Of a stretch of DNA of 64,000 nucleotides, positions 37,481 through 47,431 are shown piece after piece. Under the pieces are notes generated by a model, which saw only the letters and a list, made by a program, of their open reading frames with translations, did not search any database and was not told the origin of the DNA. Positions within the stretch are counted from its first letter, which is position 1. Each line of letters begins with the position of its first letter. The translations under genes and the position numbers were made by a program. The stretch spans positions 1,240,001-1,304,000 of the forward strand of contig NZ_PUHY01000012.1 of NCBI RefSeq assembly GCF_002967765.1, given 5' to 3'. The DNA is from Blastopirellula marina (GTDB lineage Bacteria > Planctomycetota > Planctomycetia > Pirellulales > Pirellulaceae).

Positions 37481-38221
37481 ATGAAGAAGCTGGATAGCAA
37501 GACAGCGATTGTCACAGGGGGATCACGAGGGATCGGGGCTAATATCTGCATGAGCCTAGCCGCCGCAGGCGCCAATGTAGTGGTCAACTATGCTCAGAAT
37601 CAGGAAGCGGCTGAGCGAGTTGTCTCGGAAATCTTGTCTCAAGGAGGCAAGGCGATTGCGGTGGCTGGGGATGTTTCTAAATCGACCGAGGTGAAGCAGC
37701 TATTTGATCGCGCCGAATCCGAGTTTGGTCAAGTTGACATCTTGGTCAACAACGCAGGCGTCGTGCACTACAAGACGATCGCAGAAACCACCGATGAAGA
37801 GTTTGATCAGGTGATGAAGGTCAACGCCTACGGCGCGTTTTATGGGATGCGTGAAGCGGCAACACGCCTGGCGGAAGGTGGTCGCGTGATTAACATCTCG
37901 AGCTCGGCCGTCCGCATGATGCTACCGACTTATGGTCCCTACTGCGCAACCAAGGGAGCGATGGAGCAATTGACACGCAGCTTCGCCAAAGAGATGGGAT
38001 CTCGCCGTATTACCGTGAATGCGGTTTCCCCAGGGCCGACCGAGACGGAGTTGTTTATGGAGAACAACGAGTCGGAAAAGATCGAACGCATGAAGAATCT
38101 TTCTGCGTTTGGAAGACTTGGCAAAGTCGAAGACATGGGGCCGGTCGTAGTGTTCTTGGCAAGCGAAGACGGCGGTTGGATTACCGGGCAAGTCATCCCG
38201 GTGAATGGTGGTACGGCTTAG
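37481..38221 (+). CDS. SDR-family oxidoreductase
   Basis: 246 residues, classical short-chain dehydrogenase/reductase. TGGSRGIG binds NAD(P), VNNAG is present, and the catalytic Ser (ISSSAV), Tyr and Lys (YCATK) are intact. GWITGQVIPVNGG is the usual end. FabG-like in overall sequence, but there is no fatty-acid context. The substrate cannot be read. AGGAG precedes the ATG. Confidence 0.93.
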   Translation: MKKLDSKTAIVTGGSRGIGANICMSLAAAGANVVVNYAQNQEAAERVVSEILSQGGKAIAVAGDVSKSTEVKQLFDRAESEFGQVDILVNNAGVVHYKTIAETTDEEFDQVMKVNAYGAFYGMREAATRLAEGGRVINISSSAVRMMLPTYGPYCATKGAMEQLTRSFAKEMGSRRITVNAVSPGPTETELFMENNESEKIERMKNLSAFGRLGKVEDMGPVVVFLASEDGGWITGQVIPVNGGTA

Positions 38222-38698
38222 CGGGTTCGTCATCGCAGAGGTGAAGATCTTGCCATTGGTTGTCTATCGGGCTGCATCTCCGCCTATTGTTAAGCTCCCA
38301 ACTTTGTCGTCCTCCCTGAAAGGGCAGTGTAATGATAAGTTCTGGGATTAAGTGATTAAAAGCAGTGGATATCTCGGGTAAGCATGATTTGTGGGCACCA
38401 ACAAACGAAGAGCCTAATGTCCTAGCAACTTCGCATCGGTGGGTCTTGTTTGGTTAAGAATCTGCGAACATGGTGCAAATTTGCAACGTCAGTGGATGTA
38501 ATTGAAACCGCCTTTATCTCTCGGTTAATGGACTCACTGTGGATGCTGCTGGCTCTGTGACTGGCATTGCGGTCAAACGTAAGCCGTTGGGCCAGAGGCG
38601 CGGAACAGGATTTGTACTCTAGTCTGCCATGCATTTGTTAATGGCTTTTTCTTTGCCATTCATATTTCCTGCTTTCCATTCTTTTGGAGTCTCCCTGA
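38222..38698. other. Intergenic, no gene seen
   Basis: About 480 bp between the SDR gene and the first DUF1559 gene; somewhat AT-rich and with no supported frame. A promoter for the DUF1559 gene is expected. Confidence 0.4.
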
Positions 38699-39682
38699 AT
38701 GACCGTCCGTACCCCACAGCGACATGCATTCACTCTTGTTGAGTTATTGGTCGTGATCGCGATCATCGGTGTTTTGATCGCTCTTCTGCTGCCGGCCGTG
38801 CAGCAAGCTCGTGAAGCCGCTCGCCGAATTCAGTGCACCAACAATCAGAAGCAAATTGGATTGGCTCTGCACAACTATCACGATACCTATGGCAAGTTGC
38901 CATACAACGCCGTTCCACAAACCGGCAGTGTTGGCGATCGTCAGCGCGGACCATCGTGGTTGACGCGCATTTTGCCTTTCGTGGAGCAGAGTGCTGCCTA
39001 CGATCAGTTCGTCTTCACCGGCGACTGGACGATGCAGGACGGGCCAAGCCCAAATGCGAACATCCTTGGTCAGCTACGTGTTCCTGGGTTCAACTGTCCT
39101 TCCAGCCCACTGCCGGAAACCGAAACACAATCGACCAACGCCAACGGCGACGTGATTCTGCAGGTTGTGAATTACGTTGGCATCACCGGTTCGTACTGGC
39201 AGGGTGGAACAACCAACGTTGTGTCCCCTTCGCCACAAGATAGCAGCTATGGCGATGCGGTTTACAACGGCATGATCGTGCCGGTCAACACGAAGAGCAA
39301 TGCGATCAGTCTGGCGAGTGTCACCGACGGTACCAGCAACACGATGATGGTCAGCGAACAGAGCGACTTCTTCTACGACGTCAACCGTGCGAAGATCACC
39401 CGCCGTAGCTCAGGTCACGCAGGACGTTCGTGGGGCAACGGTGGCGGTGCCGGTACCTGGACCGCAAATGTTACGACCTTGCGTTATCCGATCGCGACCG
39501 AAGGTGGTACGGGCAATGGAGCGAACTATCACGTGAACGTCGCTTTGGTTTCTGCTCATCCAGGTGGTGTGCTGGCAACGCTAGGTGATGCGAGTGTTCG
39601 TTTCGTCACCGAAACCGTGAACTTCGCAACCTTGACCGGACTGGCCGATCGCCAGGATGGTAACGTCCTAGGTGAATTCTAA
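38699..39682 (+). CDS. DUF1559 protein with pilin-like N-terminus
   Basis: 327 residues. [19 protein letters not shown] is a type IV prepilin/pseudopilin-type cleavage and TM helix; the residue before the Phe is Ala, not the usual Gly. AARRIQCTNNQKQIGLALHNY and DGTSNTMMVSEQ, HPGG and [16 protein letters not shown] are DUF1559 (SBP_bac_10-like) blocks. The family is greatly expanded in planctomycetes and its role is unknown, perhaps surface pili or pseudopilus-like fibres. A similar gene lies at 41423-42457. Confidence 0.93.
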   Translation: MTVRTPQRHAFTLVELLVVIAIIGVLIALLLPAVQQAREAARRIQCTNNQKQIGLALHNYHDTYGKLPYNAVPQTGSVGDRQRGPSWLTRILPFVEQSAAYDQFVFTGDWTMQDGPSPNANILGQLRVPGFNCPSSPLPETETQSTNANGDVILQVVNYVGITGSYWQGGTTNVVSPSPQDSSYGDAVYNGMIVPVNTKSNAISLASVTDGTSNTMMVSEQSDFFYDVNRAKITRRSSGHAGRSWGNGGGAGTWTANVTTLRYPIATEGGTGNGANYHVNVALVSAHPGGVLATLGDASVRFVTETVNFATLTGLADRQDGNVLGEF

Positions 39683-39707
39683 GCCGCTGTCGATTGAAGT
39701 TAATCTC

Positions 39708-39736
39708 CGCAGGCTCATCGTTTGGATGGGCCTGCG
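39708..39736 (+). terminator. Hairpin after the first DUF1559 gene
   Basis: CGCAGGCTCATC / GATGGGCCTGCG, a 12-bp stem with one wobble pair and a 5-nt loop; no U-tract. May cause partial termination before the lipoprotein gene. Confidence 0.4.
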
Positions 39737-39848
39737 ATGCATCTCGTTTGATTGAGTGGCGCTTTATAAGCGTTGAACGCTCAGCATAGCACGCGAGGTG
39801 TTTCTCGATATCTTGGGCGGAATTTGATTTTGTGGAGCTGAATTAAGA

Positions 39849-40265
39849 ATGACTTCGTGTAAGTACAATCCAGGCCTGCTTTCGCTTTTAGCGATTCTGG
39901 CAGTTAGTGCTCTGGGGTGCGCCGAGGAAGATTACGGCGATCTCGGGAAGGTAACTGGGGTAGTGACGATGGATGGTCAACCGTATCCCGGTGCCATGAT
40001 CACGTTCACGCCTAGCGAAGGACGTCCCTCAAAGGGAATTACCGATCAATCAGGCAACTACGAGTTGATCTATATTCGTGATACCAAAGGTGCCGAACCA
40101 GGTCAGCATCGCGTGATGATCACAACCGTCCCGCCGGATCAACCCGACAACTACAGTGGTCCGAAGTTTAAGGACCCGATCCCGTCGAAGTACAACCTTC
40201 GTTCCGAATTGACCGAGAACGTCGTGCTTGGCCCGAACGAGTTCAACTTCGACCTGAAGAAGTAA
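39849..40265 (+). CDS. Lipoprotein with carboxypeptidase-regulatory-like fold
   Basis: 138 residues. The signal ends SALGC (lipobox). GVVTMDGQPYPGAMITFTP followed by GITDQSGNYELIY is the transthyretin-like/carboxypeptidase regulatory beta-sandwich seen in many planctomycete lipoproteins that sit next to DUF1559 genes. This pairing suggests a joint role at the cell surface. GGAG upstream of the ATG. A strong terminator follows. Confidence 0.85.
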   Translation: MTSCKYNPGLLSLLAILAVSALGCAEEDYGDLGKVTGVVTMDGQPYPGAMITFTPSEGRPSKGITDQSGNYELIYIRDTKGAEPGQHRVMITTVPPDQPDNYSGPKFKDPIPSKYNLRSELTENVVLGPNEFNFDLKK

Positions 40266-40302
40266 GTGGCCAGCATCGCCTACTCGCTTCCATTTCCCAA
40301 GA

Positions 40303-40345
40303 GACGCCTCGGAGCTTACGCGTTCTGAGGCGTCTTTTTCTTTTC
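40303..40345 (+). terminator. Intrinsic terminator
   Basis: GACGCCTC / GAGGCGTC with a 16-nt loop, then TTTTTCTTTTC. Ends the DUF1559-lipoprotein unit. Confidence 0.8.
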
Positions 40346-40398
40346 TTGAGGGAAGCTAGGATTGTGGGGGACCCTCTTTCTTCAGCCGAGACCAAACC

Positions 40399-40809
40399 AT
40401 GATTGAAGAACAAGACCCACAGCCGGACGATCAGGAGTCGAGCGACGGCTATCGCCCACCCGTGGAGACCATGAAGTATGGCCAAATTGATCGCGAGCTA
40501 AGGGAAGTGTTTGGTGTCTCAGTGATGTATCTCCTGGTGCCGATCTTCTTACTGGTCACGGGTTCGATATCGGTGGTCGCTTCTCGATGGTTCTTGCGTG
40601 TGCTGCCGGGAGCGGCTGCCGTATTTGTGGCCTACTGGATCCTGTTGCGTGCGTTCGCCCCGATGTACGATGCCTCGCCCGAAATGGCCAATCGCTACTC
40701 ACTGCTCATCTCACGAATCGCGGGCGGTATTATGAGTACTTCTCATAGTCGACTGGCTGCTCTCTATGATCGACGCGAAGAATTGAAGGACCTGGAACAC
40801 GTAAATTGA
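40399..40809 (+). CDS. Small two-TM membrane protein
   Basis: 136 residues; no family recognised. A polar, Asp/Glu/Gln/Pro-rich N-terminus (about 1-35) precedes two TMs (about 42-62 and 66-86: LLVPIFLLVTGSISVV and LPGAAAVFVAYWILL). The C-terminal 50 residues are polar and helical, probably cytoplasmic (ISRIAGGIMSTSHSRLAALY). Ribosome-binding site is weak. Confidence 0.65.
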   Translation: MIEEQDPQPDDQESSDGYRPPVETMKYGQIDRELREVFGVSVMYLLVPIFLLVTGSISVVASRWFLRVLPGAAAVFVAYWILLRAFAPMYDASPEMANRYSLLISRIAGGIMSTSHSRLAALYDRREELKDLEHVN

Positions 40810-41422
40810 GATATATTGCGGATTCCTTTAGATTGAGCAGTTTCACCTTAAGCGTGTGGGGGTTTACGTCCGTCGTTCCAGCCTCACGAGCGATCCTTCG
40901 AAAGGGGAGTGCGGATATAAGCCAAATACAGGATTAAGGACAGCAATTTGCTATGTGTAATATTGCGGGATATCTCAGCAATATAGACACTTAGTTGATT
41001 AGTGATGGAATTGTTCGATCGCCATGCGATTGAGTAGGGATAGGGAAAAAAGTCTACTTTCTCAGGATTATGCGCACCACGATTTCTCGGCCTGTATCCC
41101 TCGTTTGAATGGGGCTGTGTGAAATACAGCACCCTTAAGGTTAATTGGTGCTGTGTCAGCAAAAATACTTTCTTATACTTGCGCAAAACCGTAGCTGTAA
41201 GCTAGAGAAGTTGAGTATAAATGAACTTGCGGTGGCATAAGTTTCGTACGCGAACTAAATCGTCGTCCAAACTTGATCGCCCATCGGGAAGAATTGCCAA
41301 AGAGGCGCGGGGGGAGGACTCTCCGTGGTGATTCGACCGGCTCCTTAGATCCTGTAAGCGAGGAGCTCATCCACAACTCAATTTCTTTTATTTGTCTCTG
41401 GGAACAGAGAAGGAGACCGTAC
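40810..41422. other. AT-rich leader of the second DUF1559 gene
   Basis: About 610 bp with no supported gene, more AT-rich than its surroundings. It holds an inverted repeat ACAGCACC-N13-GGTGCTGT (41126-41154), which may be an operator. Confidence 0.45.
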
Positions 41423-42457
41423 GTGACTCATTCCTCGTATGCGCGCCGGGGGTTTACCCTGGTGGAATTGCTCGTCGTGATCGCGATCATCGGCGTGCTG
41501 ATTGCCCTGTTGCTGCCCGCTGTGCAGCAAGCTCGTGAAGCTGCCCGCCGTATTCAGTGCAACAATAACCTGAAGCAAATCGGTCTGGCGGTTCAGACTT
41601 ATCACGACACCTACCGTAACAAGATCCCGTTCAACACCATGGGGAACTCAGGATCAAATCCATCTTTTTTTGTGCGATTGTTGCCGTTCATCGAACAGTC
41701 GGCCGCCTACAACTTGCTGGAATTTCCGGTCAACAATTTCGTAACGACAAACACCTACAACGGACAGTCGATTCCTAATGCGACAACGTTGTCGGCACTA
41801 CGTGTGGATGGCTTCAAGTGCCCATCCAGCCCACTGCCAGAAACCTTCACCGACACGAACCTAAACCTTCAATTCCAGTTGGCTAGCTACGTCGGTATCA
41901 GTGGTTCTTACCTGCGTGGTGGTACGGCTCAGCCGTCGACCTTCCCGCCAACCACTCCGACTGGTACCCCAAACTTCGGCACCAACGGCGGCACCACTTA
42001 CAACGGTATGATCGTCGCTTCCAGTCCCTCTGGGGTGAGCGTCTCGTCGCGTCCAATCGGTTTGGAAAGTGCCACGGACGGTACCAGCAACACGATGGTT
42101 GTCAGTGAATGTGGTAACTACTACTACGATCAAAACCGCAATCGTCAATCGCAGAACCTGAACTCCAGCTACGGCCTTGGCCTGGGTGGTGCTTGGAACA
42201 GCGCTTACTACGACAGCAACGGTTCGGTCGCTCAGAACGTGACCACGATCAAGTTCCCAATCAATTACCCGTACAACAGCCTCGATGGCTACGCCAGTCC
42301 TGGCGACGAAAACCTTCCTTTGGTTTCCGCTCACCCAGGTGGTGTCATCGCCATGTTTGCCGATGGTTCGTGTCAGTTCCTGACCGAGAACATCAATTAC
42401 TCGGTTTTGACCGGCTTAGCCGATCGCCAAGATGGTACGGTCTTGGGTGAATATTAA
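41423..42457 (+). CDS. DUF1559 protein with pilin-like N-terminus
   Basis: 344 residues from the GTG at 41423, which has AAGGAG 7 bp upstream; the frame runs 150 bp further upstream without homology. [19 protein letters not shown] has the normal Gly before the cleavage site. [38 protein letters not shown] and [16 protein letters not shown] match the gene at 38699. The middle (about 120-260) is Thr/Ser/Asn/Gly-rich. It has its own terminator. Confidence 0.92.
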   Translation: MTHSSYARRGFTLVELLVVIAIIGVLIALLLPAVQQAREAARRIQCNNNLKQIGLAVQTYHDTYRNKIPFNTMGNSGSNPSFFVRLLPFIEQSAAYNLLEFPVNNFVTTNTYNGQSIPNATTLSALRVDGFKCPSSPLPETFTDTNLNLQFQLASYVGISGSYLRGGTAQPSTFPPTTPTGTPNFGTNGGTTYNGMIVASSPSGVSVSSRPIGLESATDGTSNTMVVSECGNYYYDQNRNRQSQNLNSSYGLGLGGAWNSAYYDSNGSVAQNVTTIKFPINYPYNSLDGYASPGDENLPLVSAHPGGVIAMFADGSCQFLTENINYSVLTGLADRQDGTVLGEY

Positions 42458-42488
42458 TCACCCTCCGGCAATTGCCCATTGATTCAAC

Positions 42489-42524
42489 AAAGGCGAGGAT
42501 ACTTCAGGTGTCCTCGCCTTTTTC
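42489..42524 (+). terminator. Intrinsic terminator
   Basis: AAAGGCGAGGA / TCCTCGCCTTT, 11-bp stem and 11-nt loop, ending in TTTTT. Confidence 0.85.
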
Positions 42525-42558
42525 ATGCCGTAGAAGATTTAGAGAGAAGCAAACTCCA

Positions 42559-44460
42559 TTACGAGTCGAAGCTAAACGTATCGGTCGCTGCGATCGATGG
42601 CTCTGGCTCATTCTGGCTTTGCTGATAAGCGATTGCACTTGCCGCGCGAGCGTAATAATTCTGCAGCGTTCCCATGAGCTCTTGCTGCTCATTCTGCTTC
42701 TTGCTCAGCGGTAACTTGATCGTCTTGTTTTTGCCGTTCCGCTTGACCACCAAATCGAGGCGAGCGCCCCACTCGTTCTCGAACGACATCGATTCGATCT
42801 CGCGATAATAGATCGGCCTATCCCAGTCTTCGTAAGTGACTTTCTCATAGTCGAATTCGACAGGTCGATCCTTGGCAGCTACATGGGTAATTGGTGGGAA
42901 GAACTTCTCGACCAGTTCCTGCTCCGATTCATTCGCAGGGAGATAGCGATAGGCGAGAATGTTCTCGTGGAACTGGCGAAACTGCTCTTCGTAAGCAGTC
43001 CACTGATCACGTTCTAGGATTGTGGCAGCTTCGATCTTTTGAAACCATGTTCCGATTGATTCGTCGTAAAGCGCGTTTCGCATCGCATCCGGTGTTGCAC
43101 TAAACCCGATCGCTTCCAGACGCTGTTTCAGTGGAGGATGTGAATCGAAGGGGTGCGAAGACGCGAGATCGCCCACGTTGTGTTTGTCAACGAATGCACT
43201 CGTGTAAGCTAGGAAGCCACCGTCAATTCGTTCCGACAGGTTCACCTGTTGATGCACTTCTTCGGCGTCAAAAAACTCCTTTTCCAATTCCGCGCGGTAC
43301 TGAGAATAGGCGGTAATTCGTAACAGGGCATGGGCCATGTCATGTGGCGAAGTGCCTTCCGCGGCAAGTCGGTCGGCGCGGAATTCGCGTTGACGACTAA
43401 GGCTCCCCAAAGAGATCTCGTACAGGGCGCGGAACATGACTGCGAAGTAGAAGACTGGCATCGAGAGCCCGCCTTCGTACAGTCCTTGAAGAAAGTGGTC
43501 GTAGCGGGCGAGTAGGGGAGCGATACGTTGTGAATACAACGTGTCATTGCCGCTGAAATGTGCCAACTCATGCAGTAGCACGGCATCGGCTTCTTGGCCA
43601 GGCAGTTTCTTCAAAAGAGATAAGCTCACGAAAAGTGATCGACCTGTGAGCGTCTGAATCTGCTCGTCTTTGCCTTGCACTTTGATCGGGAGCTGCGTGA
43701 CAAAGAAGTTGTCGTCAATCCCCGCAATCACGTGATCTGGCGGAGCCGTTTGCATCTTGCCGCTGAGAAGTTCCAGGTCATACCAAAGCTGCGGTGCCAT
43801 CTCTCGTGTTAAGATTTCGCCTTGTACCACGAAGTCGTCATCAGGTCGCTTAAAGATGGCTGCGATTACCACACCGATCGCGCCCAGGGCGATACATGCA
43901 AATACGATAATCAGCTTCACGATATAGATGTCGAAGAAGAACGCCGGAATCCAAAACGAAAGCGAGAAAATCAACAGCCCCTGAGCAATGACTTCCAGCG
44001 TGCAAAAAATGCGCAGCGTCATCCAGCCAATTAGAAGACTGGTGTACTGCATAGCTTGCGATTGCAGCGAGATGAGCACACCAATACCAGTCATCACGAA
44101 AGCAGCAATACCGGCCAGGATACACGCCCAGCTGATGCGAATCGCCCAGACGACGGAGAGTTGATAGAACAGGAATTCCGAATCCTGGGCTTGTCGAAAG
44201 GCGACATCCTGGGGATGGCTGCTCACCAGCATATCGGACAAGCGATGCGATTGTAGGAACTCAATCGCCGCGGCCTTATCTTCAGGCGCGATCGTTGGAT
44301 CGCTGCGGAGATCGGCTACCGTTGCCTCGAAGAATTGCTGATCGAATGATGACTGAACGTACTCATAAAAAATAAGACAAGCGATCGGAATTAGAAACAA
44401 GGCCAAAGCGGGATAGACGTAGGTTTTGGCAAACCCAAGCTTGCTAAAGTCTTCGGACAT
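42559..44460 (-). CDS. M48-family membrane metalloprotease
   Basis: 633 residues from the ATG at 44460; the frame continues upstream without homology. Four or five TMs in the first 205 residues (15-32, 100-130, 150-172, 180-203). LLHELAHFSG (HExxH at 297-301) and EFRADRLA about 80 residues later supply the zinc ligands, as in HtpX/Ste24-like M48 peptidases. The C-terminal third (about 400-633) is soluble with no named domain. HtpX homologues degrade misfolded membrane proteins. Ribosome-binding site is not visible. Neighbouring M56 protease is a separate family. Confidence 0.85.
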   Translation of the reverse strand: MSEDFSKLGFAKTYVYPALALFLIPIACLIFYEYVQSSFDQQFFEATVADLRSDPTIAPEDKAAAIEFLQSHRLSDMLVSSHPQDVAFRQAQDSEFLFYQLSVVWAIRISWACILAGIAAFVMTGIGVLISLQSQAMQYTSLLIGWMTLRIFCTLEVIAQGLLIFSLSFWIPAFFFDIYIVKLIIVFACIALGAIGVVIAAIFKRPDDDFVVQGEILTREMAPQLWYDLELLSGKMQTAPPDHVIAGIDDNFFVTQLPIKVQGKDEQIQTLTGRSLFVSLSLLKKLPGQEADAVLLHELAHFSGNDTLYSQRIAPLLARYDHFLQGLYEGGLSMPVFYFAVMFRALYEISLGSLSRQREFRADRLAAEGTSPHDMAHALLRITAYSQYRAELEKEFFDAEEVHQQVNLSERIDGGFLAYTSAFVDKHNVGDLASSHPFDSHPPLKQRLEAIGFSATPDAMRNALYDESIGTWFQKIEAATILERDQWTAYEEQFRQFHENILAYRYLPANESEQELVEKFFPPITHVAAKDRPVEFDYEKVTYEDWDRPIYYREIESMSFENEWGARLDLVVKRNGKNKTIKLPLSKKQNEQQELMGTLQNYYARAASAIAYQQSQNEPEPSIAATDTFSFDS

Positions 44461-44606
44461 GAGGTGGCGTGCTCGCGATTGGGCCCAGGGCGGGCGATTA
44501 GAAGAGGGGCAGCAAATGGAAGCCAAGGCTTCCAGCGTGCAGTATGAAAGAATGTTAATGCCGAGGCAAGCAAAAGAGGAGTAATCGAAGAAGGTGCATC
44601 CAGGCC

Positions 44607-44643
44607 CCAAAAAAAGCCTCAATCGGTCGTCCGGTTGAGGCTT
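44607..44643 (-). terminator. Terminator of the BlaI-M56 operon
   Basis: On the minus strand AAGCCTCAA / TTGAGGCTT with a 12-nt loop, then TTTTTTT. Confidence 0.85.
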
Positions 44644-44667
44644 GGATGAATACGGTTCACTAAAGAT

Positions 44668-47421
44668 CTAGTTGAGGTTTACGGGCTCGCCATCGTTGCG
44701 GATGATGAGACGCTGCCAAACTTGCGGATCGACGGTGTTCGTCACGAAGCGGACCGCTCCGTCGCTGATCCCCATCAGGAATCCACCGGGGTGAAAGCCG
44801 CCCAGTTTGGCCGCGGCAGCTTCTGCCAAGGGAATATCCTCAGGCTTGGTCCATGGGACAGCCTTTTTGGTTTGAATGATCATGACCGTGTTTGACAAGC
44901 CATCCGTGAAGCTGGCGAAGGTCGGGGCGTCTCCCGCTGCTCGAGGTTGCCGAACTTTAACGTTGCCAGAAGGAAGTTCGACATCTTTCTCACGCGAACC
45001 TTCGTCGCCATCCGAAAATGGGGCGAGTGCGGTGTTCTTGCCGACGATTGAAAAGAAGCACGTGGAGTTCCCTCCAGGAGAACCGGCGTTGCCATAGATG
45101 GCCGGCATGCGTTCCAGCACCTTTCGATTCGCTTCACTGTCCCACGGTTCGTCCATTCGATACATCTTATAGAGTTCTTCCTCGCCTATTAGCGGCAGCA
45201 GTTCGACTCGCCATGAGTGCGGCACGCCACTATCTGGGTCGATCATTACAGACATGGGAAGGTGACCGTACATGTCGTGGTAGTTGTGCATCGCCAGCAT
45301 GATTTGCTTCAGGCGATTCGTATCGTTCATCCGCTCAGCTGCCATACGAGAGGCAATGATCGCGGGTGCGAACACGGTGACCATCTCGTCTAACGATCGA
45401 TCAAGGGTCGAAGTCACGACGACATCCTTGTCATCGGTTTTTACCTGAGCCGCGTCGAGCAGCGCGATACCGAGATCAAAGACCTGTTTTTGGTCGGCTG
45501 CCTGGAGTTGGCCTTTTATGCCAACCGCCATGTTTTTCAGGAGGATTTTGCCCGCCTTCATTGTTTCCTCGGCGGTAGTCGCATCGTCCGCCGAAGGAAA
45601 GCTGCCAGTGATCTTCATGGTTAATGGGGTACCCGACTCGCCAGCATCGACTGTCATACGCCAGATCTGCGAGGTTTCCGCGATTGGGCGAACCATCGAC
45701 ACGTACGGTGATTGAACGAATTCACGGGACTCGAGAACTTGTGATTTAATGGCTTGCCAGTTGAGTGTCGTACGCATCACCGAATCTGTTGGTGGCAAGA
45801 GCGTGGCCAGAGATTGGCGTTCAGTAGGGGGCTGGCTCAGGAACTGTGATAACTGATCTAAGACATCGGGCGTCGAGCGCGCGAGGATCTTGGGAGTGAT
45901 GAGCATGAAGTATGTGGTCTTGTCTTCGCTAGGGAAGATCTTCATCGGGGCCGAATCGGGAAACGAGAAGGGTTGTTTGGCCTTGATCAGGATCAGTTCT
46001 TTGCCAAACGAGGTGAGTAAAACGGATTCGACCTGCGAGGGTGGAACAACCGTCAGTTGCTGCTGAAGTGTGTTGCCGAGTGATGGCGTCTGGGAATCGC
46101 CAACATTCCGATTGGTATCGAGGGCAGCGACAATCTTGGGTGACTTGAGTAGACGTGCAACGTTGACTTCCGAAACAGAAATTCCAAAACGTGCTGGTAC
46201 GAGTTCGGGCAAGGTCGTGTCTGAGGATTCGGTGGCGGCGACGGGTGGCGATGCCTCGGTTTCAGTTGCTGAAGGCGAATTAGGGGCCTGGGCAGAAAGT
46301 GGCCGAAGCCCTCCGACGACCATGGCGGCAGCAATGAGTAAGGTCAGTGAGCCAAATTGGAGAACTCGTTCGGTTGCTTGGGAAAAGTGCCGCGGAACTT
46401 CACGTAACATTTCAAGTCTCCTGAGAAACATGGAGCGGGGTGGTAGAAACGCCAGCGTTGACCATGCCGGCACTGGGGGCGCTTTGCGGAGAGCTAGTGA
46501 GGCGAGGCTCTGCAAGTAGCTCTCACGATCGCCGAGCCATTCGCAGGCAAGCTTGTCGGCGGCCAATTCTTGTTCCAGCGTGTAGCGGCGCGACAACGCA
46601 AACGCTAACGGATTGTAAAAGTGCAACGCCTGCAGCAGCACGGCGACCGCTCGCCACCAAGCGTCGCAACGCTTGATGTGGGCTAATTCGTGGGCAAGAA
46701 CGGCATCGCGTTGTGAACTGCTCCACTGCTCAAATTCGTTGGGCAGCAATATGGTGAATCGCTTCCACCCAACTACCGCTGGCGTTTGCAGGCGATCAAT
46801 CAATGCAAGATCAAGCGGGGCTTCAACGCCGCTCTGCGAACCTAGGCGTAGCATCCGCTGCTGCATGTCGGCGTCGATGCAGGGGCGGCTGCGACGTTCG
46901 AGTAACTTTAATGCCCAGAGGCCGCCGACGATACGGCAGATAGCGAGAAGCTGCGCGATGCCAAGAATGCCAGCAAACCACAGCATCCACGGAGAGCTAG
47001 AACGAACGGGCTGACGATTGTCGGCAGTAACTTCGAGGGGACTTTGTGTTTCCGCAGGGACGAACCAAGCCGTTAGTTGTTGCCACTGTTCGGAGAGCGG
47101 CTGGGCGTTAGGCGACGGTGCGTTGGTGACGAGTGCAGCATCTGGCGGGACGGCCGATCCTGTTGAATGGGAGAGTGTTTCATCGACATCCATGGACCTG
47201 GCCTGAGGGGGCTCGTCTGACATCTGGGCCATCCAGCCGCTACCGGGAATGATGCCAGCGAGAAGTACGATTCCCATCGCTGCGAGACCGGCCATTGCAA
47301 GACGACCGCGTGTGTCTGGCATGGATCGTGATAGAGGTAACATTAGCAAGATGGCGATGATACCTACCATGCTGCACTGTAATACGATCCACAATAGCCA
47401 AAGCGAAATCTGGGCGAACAT
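44668..47421 (-). CDS. M56 (BlaR1/MecR1-type) protease fused to a DUF1559-like periplasmic domain
   Basis: 917 residues. TMs near 5-30, 42-60 and 145-170, then the cytosolic protease AHELAHIKRCDAWW (HExxH at 244-248) with the third ligand in EQELAADKLA, and another TM near 360-378. In BlaR1 the next part is a penicillin-binding sensor. Here, about residues 400-917 are instead a long periplasmic region that ends in a DUF1559-like block: NRLKQIMLAMHNYHDMYGHLP, SWRVELLPLIG, DEPWDSEANRKVL, DGLSNTVMIIQ and HPGGFLMGISDGAVRFV. The gene at 48063-49802 encodes the same kind of region alone. Gene is 10 bp after blaI, so coupled. It probably senses an envelope signal and cleaves BlaI. Confidence 0.9.
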   Translation of the reverse strand: MFAQISLWLLWIVLQCSMVGIIAILLMLPLSRSMPDTRGRLAMAGLAAMGIVLLAGIIPGSGWMAQMSDEPPQARSMDVDETLSHSTGSAVPPDAALVTNAPSPNAQPLSEQWQQLTAWFVPAETQSPLEVTADNRQPVRSSSPWMLWFAGILGIAQLLAICRIVGGLWALKLLERRSRPCIDADMQQRMLRLGSQSGVEAPLDLALIDRLQTPAVVGWKRFTILLPNEFEQWSSSQRDAVLAHELAHIKRCDAWWRAVAVLLQALHFYNPLAFALSRRYTLEQELAADKLACEWLGDRESYLQSLASLALRKAPPVPAWSTLAFLPPRSMFLRRLEMLREVPRHFSQATERVLQFGSLTLLIAAAMVVGGLRPLSAQAPNSPSATETEASPPVAATESSDTTLPELVPARFGISVSEVNVARLLKSPKIVAALDTNRNVGDSQTPSLGNTLQQQLTVVPPSQVESVLLTSFGKELILIKAKQPFSFPDSAPMKIFPSEDKTTYFMLITPKILARSTPDVLDQLSQFLSQPPTERQSLATLLPPTDSVMRTTLNWQAIKSQVLESREFVQSPYVSMVRPIAETSQIWRMTVDAGESGTPLTMKITGSFPSADDATTAEETMKAGKILLKNMAVGIKGQLQAADQKQVFDLGIALLDAAQVKTDDKDVVVTSTLDRSLDEMVTVFAPAIIASRMAAERMNDTNRLKQIMLAMHNYHDMYGHLPMSVMIDPDSGVPHSWRVELLPLIGEEELYKMYRMDEPWDSEANRKVLERMPAIYGNAGSPGGNSTCFFSIVGKNTALAPFSDGDEGSREKDVELPSGNVKVRQPRAAGDAPTFASFTDGLSNTVMIIQTKKAVPWTKPEDIPLAEAAAAKLGGFHPGGFLMGISDGAVRFVTNTVDPQVWQRLIIRNDGEPVNLN

Positions 47422-47431
47422 GGAAGGAACC

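Noticed and set aside
44668-47421. Beta-lactam sensor (true BlaR1)
   Set aside because: No penicillin-binding SxxK/KTG domain is present after the protease part.
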